Origin: Papilionanthe hookeriana x Papilionanthe teres
Lineage: Eukaryota; Streptophyta; Magnoliopsida; Asparagales; Orchidaceae
Direction of reading: 5' to 3'
Assembly: GCA_022702705.1 (NCBI GenBank)
Contig: CM040427.1
Coordinates: 75,383,283 to 75,447,282, forward strand
Length of the DNA stretch: 64,000 bases
In this document: piece by piece, positions 12,000 to 23,989 of the stretch
Numbering within the stretch: position 1 is the stretch's first letter
Layout of the letters: each line of letters begins with the position of its first letter
Notes under the pieces: model-generated
The model's input: the letters and a program-made list of their open reading frames with translations, nothing else
Database searches by the model: none
What the model was told of the DNA's origin: nothing
Position numbers and translations under genes: made by a program

Positions 12000-14550
12000 G
12001 GTAAAATTTTAATCAAACAGTTAGAATCCTGACTTGAAAACTATAGCGTTGAATTATTGCAAGTTATTGTTATCTTTTGTGTTAAAGAATCTAAAATTTT
12101 ATCTTTTTTATTTTTGGAAGTTATCATGCTACCATTTTTGTTTATAAAATTTCTCCATCAGGTGTTAGTTTTCACAAAGAAATTCATAGTGCTTTTGTGT
12201 TAGTCATGTTATATGTTAAGATATGATGTTTTACATGTTGGAAACTTAATTCCTTTACTTTTTAAGCATTTTCTATCTTAAATGTTGCATTTATTCTAGG
12301 AATCCATGGGGCTTTTGGTGTAATTATGATGTTACGTGTTTATGTGATGCTATTATACATGTCTAAGATGTTTATATGTTTTTTTAATGAAAACAGAGAA
12401 GTATAAAGATAAAAATGAAAAACTATGAAAGCGATCACATAGAAACTTTAATAAATCATTTGAATTAAATCAAAAACCTTAATTCCAAGTAAACTAAAAG
12501 GTTAGATGGCAAATCATTGTTAAAAAAACCAAGAGCCACATTATGTTTTCCCCTTTGGCCAAAATTAAGATCCACTAATTATTATTAGAAATTGGCTTTC
12601 ATACCTAATTATCATCTAATTTACCTAAAGAAACTTAATCCTTCTAATTAGCCCAAACCGACCTCTAAACACCCTTAATTACTGAAACTGACCACAAACC
12701 TCCCTTAATTAGCCAAACTGATCCTTAATTACCCCTTATTTACCCTATCTAACTCAAAATCATCTTCTAATCCCCCAAACCTGAGCCTAAACACTTTATT
12801 TGGATGAGTAGTAATAAATTAATTAATTAATAATTCACTAATCACTTAAATGAATCCAACTTAATCTAAATAATCCATAATCATTCAAGAAATAATTTAA
12901 TCACTTAATTAATCCAATAATTAATTAATTGAATTAATTAGAACTTTAACATTTTAATCAAATTAAGAATAATAAATTTAAACTTTAAGCTATTTAAAAA
13001 ACTATTAAATATATTAATAATTAAATAGAACAATATAAAATTTTATCAAGACATTAATTAGAGAATTAAATAAATATTTAAATAAATTAATTTACATTTT
13101 TATTAAACCAAAAAAAATTAATAATAAACATACCAAAATTTAAACCCATTTCAATTTAAAACTTTAATACAATATTTTCAAATAATCTTTAAGTTAATAA
13201 GAAAATCATTAAATTAAATAATTCATGAAACTTTAATTGAATTGTATAAAGGATTAATTAATTTCGGAACCTTTAAATTAAATAATTTAAATATTTAATT
13301 ATTTAATCAAATAAATAATTAATAAAAAGTTTAATTTAATCAATTAATTAATTAAACATATAATTAAAACCTGAAAATATTTAGTGAAAATATAAAACTT
13401 TTAATTAACCCATAAAATACACAATTAACTAATTAAATTTTTGAACCCTTTAATTAATTACTTAATCAATCAATTAATTCATCAAACCAAAAGAAAACTT
13501 AACCCAAGCTTAGACAACCATAATTTAGATCCACTTGAGTTCAATTTAGAAAAAGAAGAAAGAACTTTGCTAATTATGCATACATGTTTTTATATATGCA
13601 TGTGTATGTGTATATATGCTTTGGTCTGAGGCTTGTATGTATGCAAGTATATATATATATGTATAAACTTAAGTGTATGTACAATTGTATGTGTGTGTAT
13701 GTGTGTGTATACTTAGGATTAAATATAAGCCATACGAATTTACCTCATGTAAAATGTGATCTTTACATTATATCATTATTCATCTAGGTTGATCTATGTC
13801 TATAACTTCATGTGATGTATTGTATTATATACGTGCATGTAGGTTGATTTATGAGCTTTTTGGACCTTGGATTCATTCCATGTGTTAGTTGCTATAGTTA
13901 GCAACTTGACACTATTATGCGTTTTTTTGTGCCCTCTACACTTCAATTGTTGCACTCTTTTGATTAGTTCTTTAACCTTTTCTTGAGCTTGATAGATTTC
14001 CCATTTTGATTAATAAAAATAGTCAATTGAGGGTTGATCATGATCAAAGTGCCTGGGGAACATCGTTTCCTTAATACCAATGTTTTCGGTGCACAAGAAA
14101 TAACCATTATTTTTTTGTTCCTTCGAGCACCTATTTGAGATTAGCATAGGTAATCATACGTCCTGTAAGGCGCTGTCAGATGCCCTCCTCTAAAAAGAGG
14201 AGTTTTGCATGTGCCGCTTCTTTTTTTTTTGTAGCAACTTGTATCAGTGATACTCTTCCCTAAAGGAAGAGACCAATACCAGATGGCGATGCTCTACAAT
14301 GCTCTTCTGTGTTTTTTGGCCTCTCTAGTGGTCTTCCTTTTCCTTGAGGAATCTCATTCCCACGGATATTGCGCTTTCTAGAAGCGCTAGAGTTATCTTT
14401 AAGATATAGTGTTTGGTTGTGCAATGAATGAGCAACTTTGATTTTCTATATTTTTTTCTATTTTTCCTCATTCCCACCTATGAGCAGTTGTGTGAATATT
14501 GATTTTGAATATTTTTTATCTGTTAATATTAAAAATGATAATTAATTCTT
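12000..14550. other. Very AT-rich spacer with a TATG microsatellite
   Basis: 12550-13450 is almost pure A/T with many TTAATTAA words. At 13580-13715 there is a (TATG)/(TGTA) microsatellite. No gene or element end is recognised. Confidence 0.5.
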
Positions 14551-14569
14551 GATTTAAATTATATAGGAT

Positions 14570-14930
14570 AATGAGCAGCTTCGAGGGAGATAGAAGGAGT
14601 CAGAGAGCCAGACTCTGACATCTGCCAGCGGTAGTGGTAGCCAGTCTACAACTGCGCAGCCTGATTTTGAGCTATGGACGTAGGCAGCGGGGAAGAAGAA
14701 TGGAAAGGCATACTGCATGGACATGAGGCTTAACATTTGAGGTCGAGCTCTCTCGTCCTCCTGTAGATACGAGCTCATAAAAGTCAGAGCATGAGAAGCT
14801 TGCCATGTGAGTCAATGCTATGAATAAAGTACTTCGTGAAATGTGTGATCAAATACATGAATGCCAACAAAGAGTTGAGGACACCTTAGCATGCCTAAAA
14901 GAAAGTATTGCAAATCGCTGGTGCTAGTGG
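14570..14930 (+). pseudogene. Possible remnant of a CACTA-type plant transposase C-terminus
   Basis: The plus strand can be read as SESQTLTSASGSGSQ, then PDFELWT*AAGKKNGKAY and, in another frame, a helix such as REMCDQIHECQQRVE. This resembles the ends of plant En/Spm-associated transposase proteins (an LW.EAAGG..KGRVYG-like motif). Several stops and frame changes make it dead. The CACTA end at 15580 lies on the same side. The assignment is tentative. Confidence 0.4.
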
Positions 14931-15479
14931 CCTATGCGTTCTGTGGGTAAGGAGGAAGAGATAGTCTATGATTAGGAGTTTGATGATGTGGGTTTATGTA
15001 TTTTTTTCGGTATAAGCATGTGAAACATATATTATTTGTTTATATGTAAACTTTCACGACTTTTAAAAAATATCAGTTACAATATGATTTTTTTTTTCTT
15101 TTCTTGGTACTTGTTTTGATATAGATTGAGTTGTGATGATGAATAAGGTGTCATGTTAGTTGTATTTGTTATATGTAGGTGGTAAAAATCTGATCTTTGT
15201 ATTAAATATTTTTTTATTTGCTACAGGTTTATGACGGACTTGCGCCGAAAATTCTGATCCTACTTCAAATATTTTTAACGATCTTTGATATACTCTAAGA
15301 CGAAATATGTTGCCAATTTGGGTCTGCAAGCTTTTCAGTGCAAATGCCACATTTAAAATTTGTGTCATCTCGGGGAGCATTGAAGATAGATAACGATTAG
15401 CTTTACAAACTTGAATTTGACGCAAACAACTGCCATTGGACATGTTCGAATTATATTACCGAACCCAATTTTAACGTAA

Positions 15480-15580
15480 ATTATATGTCTGAAGCAAATA
15501 CGACACTAAACTTGTTGCGTTGGATTTCCTCATATTAGTGTCGGATTAATCCGACGCTAATTGACATAAATCCTGTAGTG
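15480..15580 (+). mobile_element. CACTA transposon terminus
   Basis: Ends in ...AATCCTGTAGTG, the complement of CACTACAGGATT, a typical CACTA terminus. The palindrome GTCGGATTAATCCGAC at 15539-15554 and related TCCGACGC/GTCGGA words are subterminal repeats. The outside flank is TCA, a possible 3-bp target duplication. The other end was not found in the window. Confidence 0.6.
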
Positions 15581-15819
15581 TCATGAGAGTGAAATGTGGG
15601 CTGGTGGTGTGCCCTAGGAGAGATGGGCTGAGATTACTGTTGGGATAAGCGAGGAAGTGAAACTGTAATTGAGCTAGGTTGCATGTCAATGTTGCGGGAG
15701 GATAAAGTGAGAGAGGAGGAGCATTCTCGGACTTGAAGTGAGAATGATACAGAACTGAGTTACCCTCAATTATGTGTGCCATTCGGCCTAACGCGCATAT
15801 GTACATGATGAAGAGGCGG
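15581..15819 (+). other. Duplicated 5' flank of the second MATE copy
   Basis: Matches the 6260-6350 area upstream of the intact MATE gene in order and orientation (for example GAGAGATGGGCTGAG). It begins directly at the CACTA terminus, so the CACTA element inserted into, or deleted part of, the duplicated flank. Confidence 0.45.
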
Positions 15820-15992
15820 AAAAAATATTGCATCAGAACTCCAAAGGTGTGGAGGCCAATGACGGGGCGCTACGTGGCAAGTGGGCCCGTCTACCATACA
15901 CTCCCATTGGCTATTGTATGGGATGGTGGGGCCCACTTACCACGTGGCCATTGACCTCCGCATGCATGCGAAGTCCTAATGCAATATTTTTT
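15820..15992. repeat. Foldback element (MITE-like) with long terminal inverted repeats
   Basis: AAAAAATATTGCATcAGaACT on the left pairs with the complement of the right end. The arms continue through GGAGGcCAATG, TACGTGG, AAGTGGGCCC and CATACA..CCCAT to a short centre near 15905. The arms are about 80 bases with mismatches. There is no coding capacity. Confidence 0.65.
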
Positions 15993-16509
15993 CAGAAGGA
16001 GAGGGCCCGTGGGATATATAATTTTATTATTTTCTTATAAATTTTTACTCATTTTTTTGAAAATAAGTTTGATTAACTTCCTGTAGTTATTCAAATACTT
16101 CCTGTGCTATCTAAGCAACTTCAACGGCGGTTGTGACGTTTTAAACCCAATTTGTGCGACATTGGTAGATCACCACTTCAATCATATTGTCAATTGATGA
16201 TGTGAGGGTAATTCTTGGATTAATTTCAGCGCTTCGAAATCATTGATGGCGTCTATATTGCCAACAAAACATTTTTTTTTATAAGTTTTGACAGCGAGCA
16301 CTCGAGATAATTTAGAATTTTTATTTATCCGTGTAATATTCATATTCAATCAGTCATTTGTTCGCGTTGATCAATTTAATTCCATTTGACATTTGGAGAG
16401 GGCATGGAGGCCGTCACTAGCATAGCATCAAACTCTTATTTATTTTTAATGTCGTAGGCTCTTTTTGGTAATGTTACTAGTTAATCTGTCACTTCCTTTG
16501 CTCCTAAAA

Positions 16510-16740
16510 ATTACTAATTGAAATTAAAAAAAATAACGGCATTTAAATTTTCGGTTCCCTAAAGTTTGCCCTATTGCATCAAACCGCTCTCGAGACACGG
16601 CATTTAACACTGGAAACCCCATTAACTTCCAATTGGCAATCAATAGCTCACCCCCCTTTCGTATAGATTGTTATTATAAATTTTCTTTTATACAGATGAT
16701 AGAAGATAGAGAGAAATAGGAGCTCAGTTCATGTTCCGTT
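16510..16740 (+). promoter_or_regulatory. Promoter region of the second (dead) MATE copy
   Basis: Aligns with 6895-7100 upstream of the intact gene: GGTATTTTAAATTGCGGTTCCC versus GGCATTTAAATTTTCGGTTCCC, AACACTGGAAAC..CCATTAA, and GATAGAAG at the end. The TATATAAA of the intact gene is here TTTTATACAGATG. It is separated from its exon 1 (20441) by 3.7 kb of inserted elements. Confidence 0.65.
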
Positions 16741-16833
16741 GGTTTATATTTCAAGCTCAAAATGTGTTTGTATTCGGTTCGTTTGTTTAGTGAATCGAAC
16801 ACGAACTGTTACCGAACAAAGAGATATTTTGAC
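16741..16833. mobile_element. Left part of a GTTCG-rich insertion (hAT/MITE-like), split by the element at 16834
   Basis: TTCGGTTCGTTTG..GAATCGAACACGAACTGTT is the same word set found at 20320-20365 and 35513-36105. The right part continues at 20105. A hAT-type origin is inferred from the TAGGGCTG(T/C)CAA-like ends at 35700 and 36098. Confidence 0.4.
16829..16833 (+). repeat. Target-site duplication TTGAC (left)
   Basis: Identical to 20100-20104 and flanking the TG...CA ends of the element at 16834-20099, so the insertion is complete. Confidence 0.85.
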
Positions 16834-17124
16834 TGTTATGAAAATCAGGGCGAACACAACGCAAATACAGAAGAAGAACACAGAGATTTAACGAGGTTCG
16901 GCATAGACATGCCTACATCCTCGGGAGCAGAGCGGCGAATTCCACTATTTCAGAGGAGTTACAAGTTCGGTTCACATATCCATAGGATTACACATCTATT
17001 TATAGATAAACCCGACAGATAAATTACAAATACGCCCTCGCTCCCCCTCAACCCCTTTAATGAAGAGACACACCTCTTCATTTCAAGAAACTCCAACTCC
17101 CAGGTATATGAGACATACCTAACA

Positions 17125-17330
17125 ATTCTCCATCTTGGCGAATATCCAACATCTTAGGAGAAATGCTTCACCTGGTATATATGCCTACCAAACAAATCTC
17201 AACCTTAGCAAATATCCAGACTTCCATGAGAAATACATCTAACAATCTCCACCTTTGTGAATATCCAACCCCTAGGAGAAAATCTCCACCTTGCGAATAT
17301 CCAACCCTTTAGGAGAAATAGATCATGAAG
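17125..17330. repeat. Short tandem repeats beside the 3' LTR of the non-autonomous element
   Basis: About four imperfect copies of AATCTCCACCTTGGCGAATATCC followed by AACCCCTTAGGAGAAA, about 40-60 bases apart. On the minus strand the copy touching the LTR supplies the purine tract AAGATGGAGAAT. Confidence 0.6.
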
Positions 17331-18903
17331 TTTCTTACACCAAAGTGAGTTGAGCAACCAAACCATTTAACCTGGCTTGGTCAACCGTGCCATCTAGCAC
17401 CCAAAGCACCTTCATGTTCGCACCAGTACATCGACCAATTGTTGTTTCCGCGAGCCACTAATTCTTTCGCACCTGTTCGAGGAATACCTCCACGAAACTC
17501 CTGTTCACGAAATAATCGTGTCTGCTCGCCTGCTGCACCCTGCCGAACTCTACCTGTCGCAACTCCTCTTGCGACAAACTTGCGAACTGTGCTTTGCCTC
17601 GCGATTCACCTATTGTGATTCACCTGTTGCAACATCACTTGCAACAAACCTACGAACTCCGCTCGTCGCAGATACTCGCCGAACCGCAGCTCTGTATCCG
17701 AACCACTTCGCCTGTTCGTTCCCGCGAGCCTTGAATCCTTCGATGATCGCAAATCGCCGCGCCGAAAACCCTTCGCACTTGTTCGCAGAATACCTCCGCA
17801 AAACCCTTCGCGAAATCGACGCCTAGTCCGCCTGATCGTGAACTCCACATCGCGAAACACCTTCGTGAAAATCTGTCGTGCGCCAAGGCTATCGCGTCAA
17901 CCGCCTGTCGACAAGCATGCTGCTAAAACTGACAACAACTGCAGGAACCTCAGGTCGTGAACCCGACCTTCTCTGCAAAATTCGCGAAGTCTTTCCTGTT
18001 GCCTGCACCTCGGCTCTGCTCGCAAGTCCTCCGTAGAACCAATTGTTCGCGGATCCATCCACCTGCGCAGTCGCCTTCTTGTCGCTGACGATAACTGCTC
18101 TCAAGTCCTCCTCATAACAAAATGCTCGCGGAAACTGAATATTCACTGGACTTTCATGGATCTTTCACGTGGCACTTTTTCGTTCAGCGGCTCTTCCAGG
18201 AATTAAAAAAAAAATGTTCTTTGAATGCTCTCTCCGCCTCTGGCAAATTGGGAGCCTCCGCCAAATAAAGACAGGAATTAATCTTCTGTCAACATTAATT
18301 AACAATTCCTCCGCTAAGCAGGAATTAATTTCCTGTTAACAATTCTTATTTTTTTTTTTTTTTGCTGAAATAAGAAATTTCTTTTGGCCCCCTCCTGTGA
18401 AGGAAATATGAAGGAATATTTCAAATCCAAATGCTTTATTCCTTCCTTTGTCCTCTCAGCAAAAAATTAATTCCTTCTCCTTTAGCCAGCTTTTCACGCG
18501 AAATGACGCTTCTGTTGGCAGACAACTGTTCCCGCGCACGCGAGCCATTAGCCTCCTCTGTCCGAACTCTCGAATTTCGACTGATCGCGAGCGGTCACCA
18601 CCCTGCGAACTAATGCTCCTGTTCGCTCTTCGAACTGCCTCGACGACGAACTATCGCGAACCTCCTCGAACTGCCGCAGACTGAAACTCTTCACGCCTGG
18701 ACAATCCCGCGAACTCTCCTGTTCGCAGCAACCCAGTGAGCGAGGAATATTCCTTCCTCCTCGCCTTTTCGCGAACCGCCTCCGCCAGCCTGGGCCGTGC
18801 CTGTTCACTGTTTCGCGCCTGGAACCGCCTGGAACCGACCTCCTTCTGGACGATCCTGCTGTGCCTCCCAACCAGATCTGGCCCTTCCAGAAACACCGCG
18901 TCC

Positions 18904-18989
18904 CGTTCCAACTGCCTGGAACCGCTGGCACCTCTTCGCCAACTGCCGTTCCAACCGCCTGGAACCGCTGACACCTCTTCGCCAACTGC
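18904..18989. repeat. 43-bp tandem duplication in the GC-rich interior
   Basis: 18904-18946 and 18947-18989 match at 41 of 43 bases (CGTTCCAACtGCCTGGAACC... versus CGTTCCAACcGCC...). The open frames that span it on both strands are explained by composition. Confidence 0.85.
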
Positions 18990-19794
18990 CGTTCCAACCG
19001 CCGCAAACTACCGCCTGGGTGATCGCAGAACCGTCGGCTCTGCTCGCCAACTGCACAAACCGTCCGCGCTCAACCACGCGAACTGCTCCTCTTCGCGCGA
19101 ACTGCTTTTCTCCTGTCGCACGATCAGCGAACTGCAAACACGATCCGGTGTGAACTGCTAGCCGCGACCTCCCCGCTGAACTTCCGCCTCTGCTGGTTGC
19201 GAACACACTTCGCGAAAAACTCCACCTGCGCGGACCACTTGTCTATGCCCGGGAGAGGAAGGGGTCGAAGCTCCACCTGCGCTCGCCTGCACCGCGAGAC
19301 TCGCGAACTGTTCTGCCTCCGCGTCTAGTCCAGCCGCAGAACCTTCGCTTACTGCTCTGTCGCGATTTCTTCTGGATCACGCCAACTCTGCAATGTGCTT
19401 ACGCGAGAACTGAAACCTGGAAGCCTCCTGGGAATGAAATATTCTCTCATTCCCTCATTTCGCTTGCTGCTCGAACCAAAACTCCGGTTGTAGGCAGAAA
19501 ATATTTCCGACTCCTGCTTCAATCCTGCGGCCGAACTTTGAAGCTTGTGTCTCGATCTGAACCTGTTCTTGTTCCGATCTGTGTCGGCTTCCTCCTATTC
19601 GCTGCTTCCTCCCCGAAACCGAACGAGCGCCTCGAAACTCGAAGCTTTCTGGAATCGCTGAACTTGCCTCGCCATTATTCGTTCAATCAGGAATTCTGCA
19701 GCGACAGAACCGAACTCCCTCCTCTGCCGCAAATCAAATCTCAAAATCCTTCTTCGATCTTCCGCGTCGATCTCCTCCTGTTCCCTCGAACGAA

Positions 19795-19806
19795 GCTCTG
19801 ATACCA
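19795..19806 (-). other. Primer-binding site, tRNA-iMet
   Basis: TGGTATCAGAGC on the minus strand, complementary to the 3' end of plant initiator tRNA-Met, immediately internal to the 5' LTR. It fixes the element's orientation. Confidence 0.85.
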
Positions 19807-20104
19807 ATTGTTATGAAAATCAGGGCAAACATAACGCAAATCCAGAAGAAGAACACAGAGATTTAACGAGGTTCAGCATAGACATGCTTACATCCTCGGG
19901 AGCAGAGCGGCGAATTCCACTATTTCAGAGGAGTTACAAGTTCGGTTCACATATCCATAGGATTACACATCTATTTATAGATAAACCCGACAGATAAATT
20001 ACAAATACGCCCTCGCTCCCCCTCAACCCCTTTAATGAAGAGACACACCTCTTCATTTCAAGAAACTCCAACTCCCAGGTATATGAGCCATACCTAACAT
20101 TGAC

Positions 20105-20364
20105 AACCCTTATTACGTAGCCACAAGATGTTAAGGGTTGGGGCAGGATTTAAAATTTATTGTTTTTATTAAAACACTATTTGAATATAATTTAATAATT
20201 ATTATTCTATTTTATTAATTACTAATTTAAATTGATTATAAATCTTTAGTCAATTAAAATTTTTAAAAATTATAATCAGATATATATATATATATATATA
20301 ATTGATGAGCAATATTTCAAGTCAAAACGAGCCGAACACGGGCTGTTCATGAACAACGAGCCGT

Positions 20365-20408
<44 letters not shown>

Positions 20409-20440
20409 GGATTCGGACGGACAGGGAAATAAATAATCAG
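20105..20440. other. Right part of the GTTCG-rich insertion, (TA)n and (GA)n tracts
   Basis: 20105-20300 is AT-rich and matches 36110-36290 closely (CACAAGATGTTAAGGGTTGGGGCA). It is followed by a TA run (20280-20300), a GAACAACGAGC block and (GA)n at 20369-20402, then the leader of the dead MATE exon 1. Confidence 0.6.
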
Positions 20441-20965
20441 ATGTCAAATGGAGAAGATGAGGGAATGACAAAGGTGATAAAGAGGCAGCGCCTTGCGATG
20501 CCACTTACAGTTGCAATATGGCCTCTGTTGGCACTCCAATTCGTATCAATAATGTTGCTTGGCCATATAAGTCACCAATAGCTCGCCGTTGCCTCCATAG
20601 CCATTTCCTTCGTCAATTCCCTCGGCTTCTCACTGCTCCTAGCAACCCGCCATTATTTTACTTACTTCAAGTATAGATTTGTGGTCTTTAATTCTCCAAT
20701 TTTCAGGTAGTAGATGTGAAATCTTGTGGAATTAACATTGCGAGTTTTTGGAAATGAGCCGCATCCGTTTTAAAATAGATTGCAAACAGCTTCCATGTTA
20801 TTTGGTTCTTATGGTAGTTTCACTCAAATATTGAGGCTGCTTGAAGCTGTTTTGATGTTTAGATAAGCATAAAGCATAAGATGCTTCAACCTTTTTATCA
20901 TAGTTTTCTAAATAATATTTTTCTTGTTATAAACGCCCAAAGTTATAGCTTATCTCAACGTGAGC
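20441..20965 (+). pseudogene. MATE transporter pseudogene (exon 1 and part of intron 1 only)
   Basis: Exon 1 at 20441-20638 reads MSNGEDEGMTKVIKRQ, then LAMPLTVA, LALQFVSIMLLGHISHQ, a TAG stop (20579-20581) where the intact gene has Lys, and ASIAISFVNSLGFSLL. The intron donor GTACGC of the intact gene is here CTAGCA, so splicing is lost too. Intron 1 similarity continues to about 20965 (TATAAACGCCCAAAGTT) and then stops; exons 2-8 are absent from the window. It is a truncated tandem copy of the gene at 7147. Confidence 0.85.
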
Positions 20966-21440
20966 GTCAAACTCAACAAAAAGGTTGAAAGATTCAATAT
21001 TAAATACATGAAACAAGATGGGAGTCAAGAAATTGTTTAATTTCTAACTAGTATGAGTCACAAAATCAGACTTCTAGGCGAAGCCACTAGGAAATTCAAG
21101 GCTAGCTCTTAGGTTCTAGAGAGAGAAAAAGACAGACGTCATAAAAATAAGGTTAATAATAATTATGTGAAATAAGATTGTGTTGGTGTTATAGATGAAA
21201 TACATATTAAGATGAGTGTATCTAAGAAGTATGAACCCAATTTTAGGGAAAGAAAAATGAAAGCCAAGCCAAATGGGTTAGCAGCAGTGAAATTTGACTT
21301 CGGATTACAGACGTTATGGTAGGTAAGAAAGGTTCAGCCATAGATGTACCAATCCTTAGAAATGCAATTGTTTGCGTGTTCCAAATGGTACATATAAGTC
21401 CACATAAAGTCTTATAAATAGTTAATATCTTTTACTAATA
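20966..21440. other. Unassigned spacer
   Basis: No recognisable gene or element end; it continues beyond the inserted element at 26620. Confidence 0.4.
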
Positions 21441-21445
21441 TAAAT
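21441..21445 (+). repeat. Target-site duplication TAAAT (left)
   Basis: Repeated exactly at 26615-26619 on the other side of the complete element 21446-26614. Confidence 0.85.
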
Positions 21446-22334
21446 TGATACACCACCAACAAAATTTCATCATCTAGCACGAATCTCGATGCAATCTTTT
21501 GAGCAAGTAATATTCAAATGTTGATGAAAAGTCATAAAGAGCTCTGATTTCAACAGACCTATAGACAAGCTGACCGGCTCTATGAAACGGACCCGATGAT
21601 ATCAAAACTAGTCCAGTCCAAGTCAAATCGAGCCGGGTCGAGTCATTAAACCATTTTGGAAGCTTTTCAGACATATTGGAAGGTCAAATGGATGTCGACA
21701 CTAGCAAGCCCATACTCGAATCGAGCGTCTCGACAAGACGAATCCAACGAGCCCAAGATCTCTCAATTCCGACATCGTTAAGGCCATCAAATGCCCCTTA
21801 GACGCCGTCTGATCGAGGGAAACCTTCTGAACCGTCCGATCGAAATGACTACATTAATTGCACCCAGAACCCTATAAATAGACCCCAACTCTCACATGAG
21901 AGGGGGAGGACCAAAAGAGAGAGTCTGAAGACTTGAGAAGAAGAAGCAGCTCTGCATCCTCGCCGACCGCCGTCGACCACCGCCGATAGCCGTCGACCAC
22001 CGCTGAAGGTCGTGGACCATCGCCGATCGCCGTGGACCACCGTCGATCGTCGACCACTACCATCATCCATATACCGTCAGTCGACGTTGTAATCTATATC
22101 ATATAATTACACTTTTCCGTCTGTGGGACGATGGATTTCTGTAAACGTCAATCAATAGTGGATTCTCGCAACTGGGCCAGGCCCCGTGGTTTTTCCCTTT
22201 ACGGGTTTTCCACGTAAAAACTTCTGGAGTCACTGTTTGTTCCCTTTTCATCTGTGTGCGTGCTGAATTCTCGTACAAAGCTAAGACGATAATTTGTTAC
22301 TCTACCGTCGCGAATTTTCTAGCACGCATCAGTT

Positions 22335-22352
22335 TGGCGCCGTCTGTGGGAA
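22335..22352 (+). other. Primer-binding site of the gag-only element
   Basis: TGGCGCCGTCTGTGGGAA, three bases after the 5' LTR end. This is the form usual in plant Tat-lineage elements, starting with the TGG that pairs with a tRNA CCA end. Confidence 0.8.
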
Positions 22353-22394
22353 ACTCTCATTCCCATCACTGAAGTACTTGTTCAATTTTCCTAC

Positions 22395-23834
22395 ATGGAA
22401 AACAGTAACAATATTCGGGACAACGGAGCAGCTCGCTCCAACACCCATCGTTCCAGGAATCTGTCACGTAGTCAAGGGCGATATGTTTCTTCATCTTCCC
22501 GTCCTGGAACACGCTATCCTGCCAACGAGGGGGTTTCAGGTCCTTCTATGGAAGAACGCATGTGAAGAATGGAGGAAGCTCAACTGCAGATCTTACAATT
22601 TTTACGTAGGACCCAAAAACCGTCGATGAATGAAAATCGTCCACCATTGAATCGGCGTCCTATGAGAAACATGCCGGAAGAAGTCGTACCGGCCCCCTCC
22701 CCAAGAAGGAACACTTCCCGTACCGGGTCGTGATGCTCGAACTCTTAGACACCGCAAGTTCCACCCATCCATCTCATGCAGTTCACCTAGCACCGCCACA
22801 TCTCGCTACCATTCCAAATAATGTCATCCGTAACGAATTACGTCGCCTCGTCCGAGAAGAGTTCCCCATTGAGAAAAAAGATCGCTTCCACACTCATCAT
22901 AACATCAAGGAATCTTCTCCCTTAGCGAATGCAGTCCTCCAACACCCCATTCCAACTGGCTTCAAGCTGTCGAACATTGACGCATATGAAGGGATAACTG
23001 ATCCCTATAAACATATTGATCATTATAGAACCATCATGCACATTCAACGTTCTGACGCGCTTCTATGTCAAGTGTTCCCTGCTACTCTTAAGGGACAAGC
23101 TCGGACCTGGTTTTACTCTCTGCCGGGGGGCATTGTAAACACCTTTAACAAGCTTGTCAAACTATTAGTGGAACAGTTCATAACAAATCGAAGGATCATC
23201 AAGGATTCATCTCATCTCTCAGGAATTCGTCAAAGTGAAGGAGAATCACTTAAAGACTACTTCCGCAGGTTTTCTACTGAAGCCCGTCAAATTCCAGGAG
23301 TAGATCCAGAGTTGCTTAGGGGAGTCTTTCTTGGGGGACTCCGCCCAGGACCCTTCTACTCATCACTTATGCGAGAGACAGTTCATTCTTATGCTGACCT
23401 TGTGCACCGTGTTGAGGCACAAATCTCTCGAGATGAGGCCATCATTGCTCACAAGGAACAATTTGAGCGATTGGGGGGCAAGCGTAAGAATAACGTTGAG
23501 GATACCAAAATTTCACAGCAAAAAAGTTTAAACCACAGGGGAATCATGAGCAACGATCAGAAAAAGAATACACGCCACTCAACACGTCTCGTATTAACAT
23601 CTTAATGGCCATCGAGGATGAAGATGCGTCAAGTGGCCAAAGCCATTAAGAAATCCAAATGTTGGAGACCAGTCTCAATATTGTCATTTCCATCGTGCAA
23701 AGGGACATTCAACAGAAAAATGTTTTCAATTAAAGGAAGAAATTGAACGTCTGATACGCCAAGGACATCTGGGTCGCTACTTACAAGAACAATGTGAGGG
23801 AAACCAGAACAGAATCGTTGGAATTATCGAATGA
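22395..23834 (+). pseudogene. Tat-type gag (capsid and zinc knuckle), decayed
   Basis: The N-terminal part from ATG 22395 (MENSNNIRDNGAARSNTHRS) is broken by a TGA after ERM (about 22562) and further stops. The Retrotrans_gag capsid domain is open at 22730-23605: AYEGITDPYKHIDHYRTIM, LKGQARTWFYSLP, FNKLVKLLVEQFI, ESLKDYFRRF and FLGGLRPGPFYSSL. A frame change follows, and the knuckle region YCHFHRAKGHSTEKC with EEIERLIRQGHLGRYL ends at TGA 23834. Gag would form the virus-like particle and bind element RNA. With these breaks no full protein is made from this copy. Confidence 0.85.
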
Positions 23835-23989
23835 GAAGTATACTTCCAACTCATCTTATCCGAGTAAAAACTGGCTTATAAACTCTTAATTTTAGCAAAA
23901 TCTTTACGTTGCTTTAAAATGTCATTTCATTTAAATTTTCTTATTTTCTCATGAAAGAATTTTGTGTAGAAAGTCCTCTTGATGAAAAG

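Larger units (their letters stand above)
16834..20099 (-). mobile_element. Complete non-autonomous LTR retrotransposon (LARD/large TRIM type, tRNA-iMet primed)
   Basis: 3,266 bases with 291-bp LTRs at 16834-17124 and 19809-20099 (TGTTATG...CCTAACA) and a 5-bp TSD. Orientation is minus: the PBS TGGTATCAGAGC reads on the minus strand at 19806-19795, two bases inside the right LTR. Each LTR has TATAAATAG on the minus strand (16996-17004; 19971-19979). The internal 2.7 kb is GC-rich and filled with GCGAAC/TTCGCG words; no gag or pol was found, so it must borrow proteins. The tRNA-iMet PBS and LTR wording (TTTAACGAGGTTCGGCA) point to a copia-type parent. The LTRs differ at only a few bases, so it is fairly recent. 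Confidence 0.88.

Noticed and set aside
17518..17886. Arg/Ala-rich frames on both strands
   Set aside because: Interior of the non-autonomous element; composition only.
18548..19206. Several long overlapping open frames on both strands
   Set aside because: They lie in the GC-rich interior of the non-autonomous element, where stop codons are rare by composition, and they overlap each other and a 43-bp tandem duplication; no protein family is recognisable.
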